Origin: Tepidibacillus_B infernus
GTDB lineage: Bacteria > Bacillota > Bacilli > Tepidibacillales > Tepidibacillaceae
DNA length: 64,000 bases
Direction of reading: 5' to 3'
Assembly (NCBI RefSeq): GCF_048898065.1
Contig: NZ_JBLWFI010000001.1
Span: forward strand, 1,852,155 to 1,916,154
Of the stretch, positions 33,658 through 40,657 are shown piece by piece. Below the pieces are notes generated by a model. That model was not told the origin of the DNA. It saw only the letters and a list, made by a program, of their open reading frames with translations, and ran no database searches. A program made the translations under genes and the position numbers. How positions within the stretch are numbered: the stretch's first letter is position 1; each line of letters starts with the position of its first letter.

Positions 33658-34988
33658 TGTATCATATCCTCTTCTTTAAATGCTTTTGTTCTACTGAAGT
33701 TCCAAATCGATAATGAAGCAACTACAAGGAATATGATGATTGAAACAACAGAAGCCATGTTAAATTGGTTTTGATCAAGGGTTAATTTATAAATCCAGCT
33801 AATTAAGATATCCGTCGAACCAGCAAAACTATAATCTGATCTAGCTGGACCACCACCCGTTAGTAAATAAATTAAGTTAAAGTTATTGAAATTATGGGCA
33901 AAAGACATAATCAGTAAAGGTGTAGTTGCTAACATGACCAATGGAAAAGTAAGTTTCCAGAATTTTTGTGGACCAGTTGCTCCGTCTACATCAGCGGCTT
34001 CATACATTTCTTTGTCAATTCCAGTTAATACCCCTGACATTAAAGCCATCCAATACGGGAATCCAAACCAAATATTTACTACAACTAAGGAAACTTTAGC
34101 CCAAAAAGGATCAGATAACCATGGAATCATGGGTAAGCCGATTTCAACAAGCATTTTATTTATTGGACCAAATTCACCATTAAAAATATTGCGGAAAATC
34201 AATATTGCAATAAATTGAGGGATCGCCCATGGCAAGATATAAATGGTTCTCCAAAATCTTTTCATTTTTACTTTTTTATAATTGATCATCACTGCATATA
34301 TTAATCCTACAAAAAAGGTTGAAATCGTAGCAATAATAGACCAAATTACGTTCCAAATCGCAACGCCATAAAAGGTATTGCTCCAAGATTTTAATTTAAA
34401 CAGATCAATAAAAGACTTAAATCCTACCCAATCCACCAATGATTTAGGTGGCAAATGATGTGGTCCAGAATAGTTAGTAAAAGCAATTAGAATACCAAAC
34501 AAAAGAGGTAAAACGGTTAAAAACAAAGTGAATATTACAGCAGGAGTTAATAAAAGATAAGGATATCCTTTTTCTTTTGCAAATGCCAAAGTCATCTTAA
34601 AATTATGAACGGTTTCACCTAAATCTCTTAATTTACCATTATTGTAAGCATCACGAATATTCTTGTAATAAATAAAAAGAAAAATGAAAGCTAGTATAAG
34701 AAAAATAATCCCTTCAATCATTAAGAAGATTGAATGATCTCCTTGCACAACAACACGTCCACGTGATCTTTGTTGAATCGTTTCCCCTAAGGTAAAAAGC
34801 CCCCACATACCATGCATGAAGGGTTTTGTCCAAAAAACCAATACATAAAGCTCTAATAAAGCATATAATATTCCTTTAACATATTGTCTATTATAAATTT
34901 GGCCTAAGCCCATAAATATTACGGATAGCCAAGCCCCTCGTTTCGCATGCTTCGTCTTATAGGTAGCCTGGTTGGTTTGCAAACTCAT
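33654..34988 (-). CDS. malF: Maltodextrin ABC transporter permease MalF
   Basis: A permease of about 444 residues with an extended N-terminal region (three extra hydrophobic segments before the permease core). I start it at ATG 34988 (MSLQTNQATYKTKHAKRGAWLS), with GGTGG about 10 nt upstream. The EAA loop is MYEAADVDGATGPQKFWKLTFPLV. The N-terminal GAWLSVIFMGLGQIYNRQYVKG resembles the small TM2-like extension found in Bacillales MalF proteins. It is followed by malG with a 4-nt overlap and preceded by malE. Confidence 0.93.
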   Translation of the reverse strand: MSLQTNQATYKTKHAKRGAWLSVIFMGLGQIYNRQYVKGILYALLELYVLVFWTKPFMHGMWGLFTLGETIQQRSRGRVVVQGDHSIFLMIEGIIFLILAFIFLFIYYKNIRDAYNNGKLRDLGETVHNFKMTLAFAKEKGYPYLLLTPAVIFTLFLTVLPLLFGILIAFTNYSGPHHLPPKSLVDWVGFKSFIDLFKLKSWSNTFYGVAIWNVIWSIIATISTFFVGLIYAVMINYKKVKMKRFWRTIYILPWAIPQFIAILIFRNIFNGEFGPINKMLVEIGLPMIPWLSDPFWAKVSLVVVNIWFGFPYWMALMSGVLTGIDKEMYEAADVDGATGPQKFWKLTFPLVMLATTPLLIMSFAHNFNNFNLIYLLTGGGPARSDYSFAGSTDILISWIYKLTLDQNQFNMASVVSIIIFLVVASLSIWNFSRTKAFKEEDMIQ

Positions 34989-35081
34989 CGTTGCATCGCC
35001 ACCTTTCCAATGAAATAGGTTGTTTAGTGGAAGAGTCAATGCCTTCCAAAAAAGCATTGACTCTTTATTTTACATTAAAGC

Positions 35082-36374
35082 TTATTTGTTTGCGTCTTGG
35101 GTTGCTATCGCATCTTTGATTTGTTGAACACCTTTATCTAAGGTCTCTTTAACATTTGCTCCTTCATTCCAAATAATGCTTAAGGCAGATCCCATTGGCT
35201 CCCAAACAGAAGGCATTTGTGGAATATTAGGCATTGGAACAGCATATTGAGCTTGTTCTAAGAATGCAGATGCAATTTCATCATTTTTAATTTGTTCATT
35301 ATCTAATAATGCTGTACGTGGAGGTAACATACCTGTCATTTCAAAGAATTTTAAGAGATTTTCTTCACTTGTAGCAAATTGAGCTAATAGTGAAGCAGCA
35401 TTTGGATATTTTGTATAAGCATTTACATAAAGAGCACGAATTCCTGAAAAGCTTGTTGGGTGCTCACCATTATCTAATTTTGGTAAAGGCATAACCCCAA
35501 AGTTTACACCTGCTTGGCGGTGCGCATCAACAGCCCAAGGACCGTCTAAGTTAAACATCAATTTTCCTTCATTAAATAAGGATTGTTTAATATCATAGGT
35601 AATATCTTCATTTTTTAAAGGTAAAATTTCATTATGAATACGTTGTAACAATTCTCCAGCTTTTACAGACCCTTCATTGTTTAAGCCAATATCGGATGGA
35701 TCAGTGTTATTATTGCCAAATACATAACCACCATAACCACCCATTAAGGAGTAGACAAAGTAGAAGTTACTTACTTCCATCATAAAGCCATATTTCTTAG
35801 CATTTTTGTCAGTAAATTCTTTTGATTGGGCAATTAACTCATCCCAAGTTTCAGGTAGTGTCTTAACTAAATCTTTATTATAAAATAAACCATAGGTTTC
35901 GATAGCTGATGGATAACCATAAAGCGTACCCTCAAAAGTTGTACCTGTAATCGCAGCATCCATATAGTCTTTTTTGTACTCTTCTGGCCAGAAGTTTTCC
36001 ATCACTAAGCCAGCAGATACTAATTCCCCTAAATGGTCATGTGGTGCAGCAAATACGTCAGCACCTAATCCAGCAGGTCCATCTGTTTGTAATTTTTTAG
36101 GTGCATCTGTGTGGCCAACTTCTTCAAATTTGACTGGAACTCCATATTTCTTTTCAAATTCTTGCGCTACAAATTTTGCCCATTCGCCAACTGCTCCACC
36201 AGATTCCCAAAGAACTAATTTTGCTCCTTCTTCAGGTTTAATCTCTTCCGTTGCTGCTTGATTTTGCTGATCATCTGCTGGTTTTGTTGTTGGCTCTTCC
36301 TTCGTACCGCTGCCACATGCAGCGAGTGAAAGGACAAGAGCGAACACAAGCATTAAACTTAAAAACTTTTTCAT
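35082..36374 (-). CDS. malE: Maltodextrin-binding lipoprotein MalE
   Basis: The 430-residue solute-binding protein of the maltodextrin importer. The signal peptide ends in the lipobox SLAAC with Cys20, followed by an acidic, Gln/Thr-rich linker. The fold is that of MalE: KLVLWESGGAVGEWAKFVAQEFEKKYGVPV, QTDGPAGLGADVFAAPHDHLG, YPSAIETYGLFYNKDLV and FNLDGPWAVDAHRQAGVNFGV. GGTGGGG lies before ATG 36374. It is the first structural gene and has a long leader with two perfect hairpins and several cre/LacI-like boxes. Confidence 0.94.
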   Translation of the reverse strand: MKKFLSLMLVFALVLSLAACGSGTKEEPTTKPADDQQNQAATEEIKPEEGAKLVLWESGGAVGEWAKFVAQEFEKKYGVPVKFEEVGHTDAPKKLQTDGPAGLGADVFAAPHDHLGELVSAGLVMENFWPEEYKKDYMDAAITGTTFEGTLYGYPSAIETYGLFYNKDLVKTLPETWDELIAQSKEFTDKNAKKYGFMMEVSNFYFVYSLMGGYGGYVFGNNNTDPSDIGLNNEGSVKAGELLQRIHNEILPLKNEDITYDIKQSLFNEGKLMFNLDGPWAVDAHRQAGVNFGVMPLPKLDNGEHPTSFSGIRALYVNAYTKYPNAASLLAQFATSEENLLKFFEMTGMLPPRTALLDNEQIKNDEIASAFLEQAQYAVPMPNIPQMPSVWEPMGSALSIIWNEGANVKETLDKGVQQIKDAIATQDANK

Positions 36375-36405
36375 CTTGACCCCACCTATCCTTTTTAGTT
36401 TTTTT

Positions 36406-36449
36406 GAATAATGCTTTTTAAGAACCTAGGATATTAAAAAGCATTATTC
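36406..36449 (-). repeat. Perfect 16-bp hairpin in the malE leader
   Basis: GAATAATGCTTTTTAA (36406-36421) pairs with TTAAAAAGCATTATTC (36434-36449) around a 12-nt loop. It ends about 30 nt upstream of the malE start and has no T-run on either strand. Confidence 0.65.
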
Positions 36450-36453
36450 TCTT

Positions 36454-36479
36454 TAACAAAAGCCTAAAGGCTTTTGTTA
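36454..36479 (-). repeat. Second hairpin in the malE leader
   Basis: TAACAAAAGCCT and AGGCTTTTGTTA form a perfect 12-bp stem with a 2-nt loop, 5 nt from the first leader hairpin. Together they fold most of the 75 nt before the malE ribosome site. Confidence 0.6.
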
Positions 36480-36480
36480 T

Positions 36481-36594
36481 TAAAAACGCTTTCATTGGAA
36501 CTGAAAAAATATAAGTAATCTAGGAAAACGATTGCACAAACCTATAAAAAAATTTAAACTCGGTTTAAACGAAACTGTAAGGCAAACGTTTTCA
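36481..36594. promoter_or_regulatory. cre/LacI-like boxes upstream of malE
   Basis: Three sites resemble TGWAARCGYTWNCW: TAAAAACGCTTTCA (36481-36494, about 13 of 14), GGAAAACGATTGCA (36523-36536) and GGCAAACGTTTTCA (36581-36594). CcpA or a MalR-type LacI protein may bind them. The rest of the 480-bp gap 36375-36854 is AT-rich and must hold the mal promoter, which I cannot place securely. Confidence 0.55.
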
Positions 36595-36778
36595 TAGCTT
36601 TATTATAAATCAAGTTTGTCTATTTGGGAAGGTTTATTATTATAAAAATTTATTCCAACTTTTAATTCTTTATCACACTTTTATAATAATTATCATGTAT
36701 ATTAAAATTGTCCCTTAAAGCCCCCACTTTAAGGAAAAGGAATCACATCAAACAAAGAAGCCATACATTATTGTATAG

Positions 36779-36857
36779 CTTCGCCCTTTTTCTTCTTATT
36801 CTTTAATCAGAAAAAGACTCGGATGACCGGAGCGCGCTGTAAAACGAAATTTCCCTA
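36779..36857 (-). repeat. Palindromic element, partial copy B
   Basis: The conserved loop GGATGACCGGAGCGCGCTGTAAAA (36821-36844) and inner stem are recognisable; the far side of the loop and one outer arm are lost. Its end TTTCCCTA includes the stop codon of the glucokinase gene. A separate hairpin, AGCCATACA/TGTATAGCT (36759-36780), lies beyond it and may terminate glk. Confidence 0.7.
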
Positions 36858-37817
36858 TAAGAAGCGAAAAAGCGATGCCGCTCCGATCATCCCTGCATCA
36901 TTTCCAAGCTGTGCAGGAACAATCTCCATAGAATCTATGATATTTTTCAATCCATGTTCATGAAAAGCCTGTTTAATCGGATTAAACAAAATATCTCCTG
37001 CCCTAGATACACCACCACCAATAATCATGATTTCTGGGTCTAATAAGTTAGCAACCGTTGCTAGTGCTTTACCTAATAATGATCCCGCACGATTCACAAT
37101 TTGCATAGCTTCGTGGTCACCAAGTTTCGCTGCATCAATCACACTTTTCGCCGTGATTTCATCCATTTTATCTACATATTGTTCTGTTAAGAGTGATGGC
37201 CTTCCTTGTGTAACGACCTCTTTTGCTTTACGAATCATTCCTGTTGCAGAAGAAACTGTTTCTAAACAGCCATAATTACCACATCCACACTGAATTCCTT
37301 CATCTGAAATAGGAATATGTCCCAACTCAGCAGCCATCCCTTTCTTTCCATGAAGAATCTTTCCGTCTATGATGATTCCACCACCAATTCCTGTACCGAT
37401 CGTTGCCATTACGATATGTTTATAGCCTTTTCCTGCACCTACCCATGCTTCCCCAAGCGCAGCGATATTCGCATCGTTTTCAATTTTAACAGGAATATTC
37501 AGTTTTTCTTCAAGCTGTTTTTTTATGGCCACATCTTTCCACCCTAAGTTGGGAGCTAAACGAACAATTCCTTGTTCCATATCTAGTAACCCGGGAATTC
37601 CAATTCCTATTCCTTGGACTTGGTCAAGGGCAAAGCCCTGATCTTGAACTAAGGTTTTTGCATATTGAACCATATCTTCGATGATGGCATTTACGCCTTC
37701 TTTTGTTCTTGTTGAGATTTCCTGATGGGATAGTAGCTCTCCTTCTGTGGAAACAAGTCCCATTTTTATGCTTGTTCCTCCAAGGTCAATTCCGATTAAG
37801 ATCGTTTGCTTTGACAT
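36855..37817 (-). CDS. glk: ROK-family glucokinase
   Basis: A 320-residue glucokinase that phosphorylates the glucose released from maltodextrins. The ATP-binding motif is GIDLGGTSIKMGLV (residues 8-21). The ROK signature and zinc site read ELGHIPISDEGIQCGCGNYGCLE, and IENDANIAALGEAW holds the catalytic Asp. GGTGATGAAAG precedes ATG 37817. It is upstream of the mal operon on the same strand, separated by 480 bp, so it is likely a functional neighbour with its own promoter. The stop codon lies inside repeat copy B. Confidence 0.94.
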   Translation of the reverse strand: MSKQTILIGIDLGGTSIKMGLVSTEGELLSHQEISTRTKEGVNAIIEDMVQYAKTLVQDQGFALDQVQGIGIGIPGLLDMEQGIVRLAPNLGWKDVAIKKQLEEKLNIPVKIENDANIAALGEAWVGAGKGYKHIVMATIGTGIGGGIIIDGKILHGKKGMAAELGHIPISDEGIQCGCGNYGCLETVSSATGMIRKAKEVVTQGRPSLLTEQYVDKMDEITAKSVIDAAKLGDHEAMQIVNRAGSLLGKALATVANLLDPEIMIIGGGVSRAGDILFNPIKQAFHEHGLKNIIDSMEIVPAQLGNDAGMIGAASLFRFL

Positions 37818-37888
37818 CTTTCATCACCATTTCTTTATCTATTTTTGACCATCATACAATTGAACGTCGATTTTAGTCAATGCATGAC

Positions 37889-38365
37889 TCAAGTTTTAAT
37901 TGGTTCTAAGAAGTGATCAATCGAATAAGAAATTAATTGATAATCAGGTGTATATACAAATTTTCCAGTTATGGTTTCACTAGAGTGTAAAATATGCTTT
38001 AAGTAAATATTATCTCCATGAGCCTTTGGTAATTGGAGAACTTCTTCAATTGGCTTCCACTCTAGATTTCCTTCCTTACAAAAAGGATTGAGTTCACCTG
38101 AAAAGCGGTCTGCATAGTAAGTAAACATCATCCACTCTTCGACAATCTCTTCTTTATCTTTTATAACAATGGTAAATACCCCTCTTAATTGAGGGTTTTC
38201 TAAATGTAAATGTGTCTCTTCGTAAAACTCTCTATTGATCGCTTCCTGAATACTTTCATTTGGCTCCATCTTTCCACCAGGTACTACCCACCAACCTCTT
38301 TTAGGCTTTTGTAGCATTAAAATTTGGTTTCCTTTTTTTAAAATACAATTGGTTACTCGTTTCAA
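37889..38365 (-). CDS. yvcI: NUDIX hydrolase YvcI
   Basis: A nucleotide-diphosphate-type hydrolase close to B. subtilis YvcI. The NUDIX box reads GGKMEPNESIQEAINREFYEETHLHLEN, complete with the REFYEE core. I start it at TTG 38365 (MKRVTNCILKKGNQILML), which has AAGGGG 9 nt upstream. A longer frame begins at a TTG at 38410 but runs over sequence resembling the end of a repeat element. This gives 158 residues. WWVVPGGK and YTPDYQLISY also match YvcI. In Bacillus it stands next to yvcJ; here glk and the mal operon intervene. The substrate is unknown. Confidence 0.86.
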   Translation of the reverse strand: MKRVTNCILKKGNQILMLQKPKRGWWVVPGGKMEPNESIQEAINREFYEETHLHLENPQLRGVFTIVIKDKEEIVEEWMMFTYYADRFSGELNPFCKEGNLEWKPIEEVLQLPKAHGDNIYLKHILHSSETITGKFVYTPDYQLISYSIDHFLEPIKT

Positions 38366-38440
38366 AATCTTCAACCCCTTCGGGAATTCTATTACATAAG
38401 CGCGTTGCAAAACATAATTCCCTTTTTCTTGACACCTCAG

Positions 38441-38548
38441 AATTGTATTTTACATAAGCAAGCGACCTTCAGTAATGCCTTTTTCTCCTTTTCTTTTAAT
38501 CAGAAAAAGGCATGGATGACGGAGCAGCGTTGTAAAATACAATTCCCT
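38441..38548 (-). repeat. Palindromic element, complete copy C (type copy)
   Basis: The outer stem AATTGTATTTTACA (38441-38454) pairs perfectly over 14 bp with 38531-38544. The inner stem ATGCCTTTTTCT (38475-38486) pairs perfectly with AGAAAAAGGCAT (38502-38513). Between them lie CATAAGCAAGCGACCTTCAG on one side and GGATGACGGAGCAGCG on the other; both are conserved in copies D, G and H. A further fragment resembling one outer arm, GCGTTGCAAAACATAATTCC, lies at 38402-38421 in front of yvcI. Confidence 0.88.
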
Positions 38549-38579
38549 CTATTATATTAACAGTTTTTTTAACGTAACA

Positions 38580-38608
38580 CAAAAAGGGCATGGTAAGTTT
38601 ACCATGCC
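38580..38608 (-). terminator. Terminator of trxB
   Basis: GGCATGGTAA (38587-38596) pairs with TTACCATGCC (38599-38608) and is followed on the minus strand by CTTTTTTG. It lies about 100 nt behind the trxB stop. Confidence 0.85.
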
Positions 38609-38710
38609 TAAAAAATATATATCTATAGAAAAGGGGGTCAATTCATATTCTTAGTATAATCCCATAATATTTCACTTATGTTACAAACGGATTAAAAGTT
38701 TGTTACATCT

Positions 38711-39652
38711 TTACTTTTCTAACTCATCATTTATTTTATCAATATAGTGTTGTGCTTGCATTGCAGCAATGCTTCCATCCCCTGTAGCCGTAACCACTTG
38801 GCGAAGCGTTTTTTCTCTTACATCACCTGCAGCAAAAATACCTGGAATTTTTGTTTCCATCACATTATTGGTTAAAATATAGCCTGCCTCATTAGTAATT
38901 CCTAAGTTTTTAAATGGTTCTGTAAGTGGCACCATTCCTACATAAATAAAGACTCCTTGGCAAGGAAAGTCTATTTCCTCTCCTGTCTCTTTATTTTTGA
39001 TGCGCACGCCTTCTACACGATTTTCCCCTTTAATCTCTTCAACGGTTGAATTCCAAATATATTCGATTTTTTCATTTCTAAAAGCACGATCTTGGAGAAT
39101 TTTTTGTGCCCTAAATTCATCACGACGATGAACAATCGTTACTTTTGAAGCGAATTTTGTAAGATAAACAGCTTCCTCAACAGCTGAATCTCCGCCACCA
39201 ACAACCACTAATTCACGTCCCTTAAAGAATGCACCATCACAGACTGCACAATAAGATACCCCACGACCTGCTAATTCGGTTTCACCTGGAACTCCTAGCT
39301 TACGTGGTTGAGCACCAGTTGCGATAATCACTGTTTTAGTCTTTATTTCTTTATTGCTCAATTTAACTGTTTTGTATGGATGTCCATCCACAATTTCTTT
39401 CACATCACCATAAGCATACTCAGCACCGAATTTCTTTGCATGATCTAACATTTTGTTAGATAAATCTGGCCCAAGAATACTTTCATACCCAGGGTAATTC
39501 TCAATTTCTTCTGTATTGGCCATTTGTCCACCAGGGATTCCACGTTCAATCATAACCGTGGAAAGATTTGCTCTTGATGTATAAACAGCTGCCGTCATAC
39601 CTGCAGGCCCAGCACCAATAATGACAACATCATATACTTTTTCTTCACTCAT
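38711..39652 (-). CDS. trxB: Thioredoxin reductase
   Basis: A 313-residue FAD flavoenzyme that reduces thioredoxin with NADPH. The FAD motif is VVIIGAGPAGMTAA (residues 9-22), the redox pair is Cys135-Cys138 in YCAVCDGAFF, the NADPH motif is VVVGGGDSAVEEA with the HRRDEFRA basic patch, and the second FAD motif is GIFAAGDVREK. GGGAGG lies before ATG 39652. It stands between yvcI and the TPR/his block as in B. subtilis; an IS remnant now separates it from the TPR gene. Confidence 0.97.
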   Translation of the reverse strand: MSEEKVYDVVIIGAGPAGMTAAVYTSRANLSTVMIERGIPGGQMANTEEIENYPGYESILGPDLSNKMLDHAKKFGAEYAYGDVKEIVDGHPYKTVKLSNKEIKTKTVIIATGAQPRKLGVPGETELAGRGVSYCAVCDGAFFKGRELVVVGGGDSAVEEAVYLTKFASKVTIVHRRDEFRAQKILQDRAFRNEKIEYIWNSTVEEIKGENRVEGVRIKNKETGEEIDFPCQGVFIYVGMVPLTEPFKNLGITNEAGYILTNNVMETKIPGIFAAGDVREKTLRQVVTATGDGSIAAMQAQHYIDKINDELEK

Positions 39653-39870
39653 TTGTTAAACCTCCCTCATTTATATAAATATAAAATTTTAAATTAGAAG
39701 AACATCTTATATATTAACGATTTTTTATTTATTTGTCGAGTACCCATGGGGGTATAAGGGTAGTTATTATCCAAATCTAATAGCTTTGCTTTATATTCCC
39801 TATAAACTAGGTTTCCCAGAAAAATGCAAGATAACCCAGAAAAGTGTGTAGATTTACTCATGTAAGGATT

Positions 39871-39990
39871 CATGATAAGTGAACTACCCGCTACCTACGC
39901 TTCGCTTAGAGGTGGGGGCTTCTAAGGTAATCGCACCTAACGGTACGAAATTTACTTAGCTATCGAGCCTGTTCCATGCTCTATTTATGA
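39871..39990 (-). mobile_element. IS200/IS605-type right end (candidate TnpB guide-RNA region)
   Basis: Behind the tnpB stop the minus strand reads GAAGCCCCCACCTCTAAGCG followed by GTAGGTAGCGGGTAGTTCAC, the form of right ends in IS200/IS605 elements. In these elements this region encodes the TnpB guide RNA scaffold (reRNA, or omegaRNA). The outer boundary, near 39871, is estimated. Confidence 0.65.
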
Positions 39991-40223
39991 TTATACTAAC
40001 AGTCGCAATCCTTCACGCTTGATATTGATAGAAGCGTTCCAATCTCTATCTGCCACAAAACCACAATCACAATGGAATATGCGCTCAGAAAGAGATAGAG
40101 ACTCCTTTACTTGACCGCAACATGAACAAGTTTTGGATGATGGAAACCACTTATCTATTTTGATAAGCTTTTTCCCCTGCTCCTCTAACTTGTATTGGAG
40201 AAAGGTGGTGAACATGCCCCAGC
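39991..40223 (-). CDS. tnpB: TnpB-like IS200/IS605 accessory protein, C-terminal part
   Basis: The C-terminal 75 or so residues of an RNA-guided nuclease-type TnpB. The zinc finger is visible as SSKTCSCCGQVKESLSLSERIFHCDCG, followed by DRDWNASINIKREG with the third RuvC Asp. The frame is open at its 5' end and runs into the run of N at 40224, so the rest is unsequenced here, not truncated by the biology. A real tnpB needs about 1.1 kb, more than the 290 N shown. The element lies between trxB and the TPR gene on the minus strand. Confidence 0.85.
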
Positions 40224-40513
40224 NNNNNNNNNNNNNNNNNNNNNNNNNNNNNNNNNNNNNNNNNNNNNNNNNNNNNNNNNNNNNNNNNNNNNNNNNNNNN
40301 NNNNNNNNNNNNNNNNNNNNNNNNNNNNNNNNNNNNNNNNNNNNNNNNNNNNNNNNNNNNNNNNNNNNNNNNNNNNNNNNNNNNNNNNNNNNNNNNNNNN
40401 NNNNNNNNNNNNNNNNNNNNNNNNNNNNNNNNNNNNNNNNNNNNNNNNNNNNNNNNNNNNNNNNNNNNNNNNNNNNNNNNNNNNNNNNNNNNNNNNNNNN
40501 NNNNNNNNNNNNN
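40224..40513. other. Assembly gap (run of N)
   Basis: 290 undetermined bases interrupt the IS element. Such gaps are usual where a repeated insertion sequence collapses in assembly; the length may be nominal. Confidence 0.99.
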
Positions 40514-40632
40514 GATTATATCATAGCAAAAAAAGACAACTTTAGGCTACGCCTAACCGAAATTCATCTCCTACTTTCACTGGTGCTGGCACACCTTCAC
40601 GTTTAGAAGTGGGAGACTTCTTTCGGAGGGAA
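40514..40632 (-). mobile_element. Second IS200/IS605-type end sequence
   Basis: The minus strand reads GAAGTCTCCCACTTCTAAACG, very like the GAAGCCCCCACCTCTAAGCG of the right end and in the same orientation. Downstream a short frame translates KREGVPAPVKVGDEFRLGVA, followed by a TATAAT-like box at the gap edge. It may be the left end of the element or the solo right end of another copy; I cannot decide between them. Confidence 0.5.
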
Positions 40633-40633
40633 G

Positions 40634-40656
40634 TTAAAAACGGGCTTTTAGCCCGT
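40634..40656 (-). terminator. Terminator of the TPR gene
   Basis: ACGGGCT (40640-40646) pairs with AGCCCGT (40650-40656); on the minus strand a TTTTT run follows. It starts directly behind the TPR stop codon. Confidence 0.8.
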
Positions 40657-40657
40657 A

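Noticed and set aside
40133..40606. Plus-strand ORFs running through the N block
   Set aside because: They exist only because N does not create stops; the real gene there is tnpB on the other strand.
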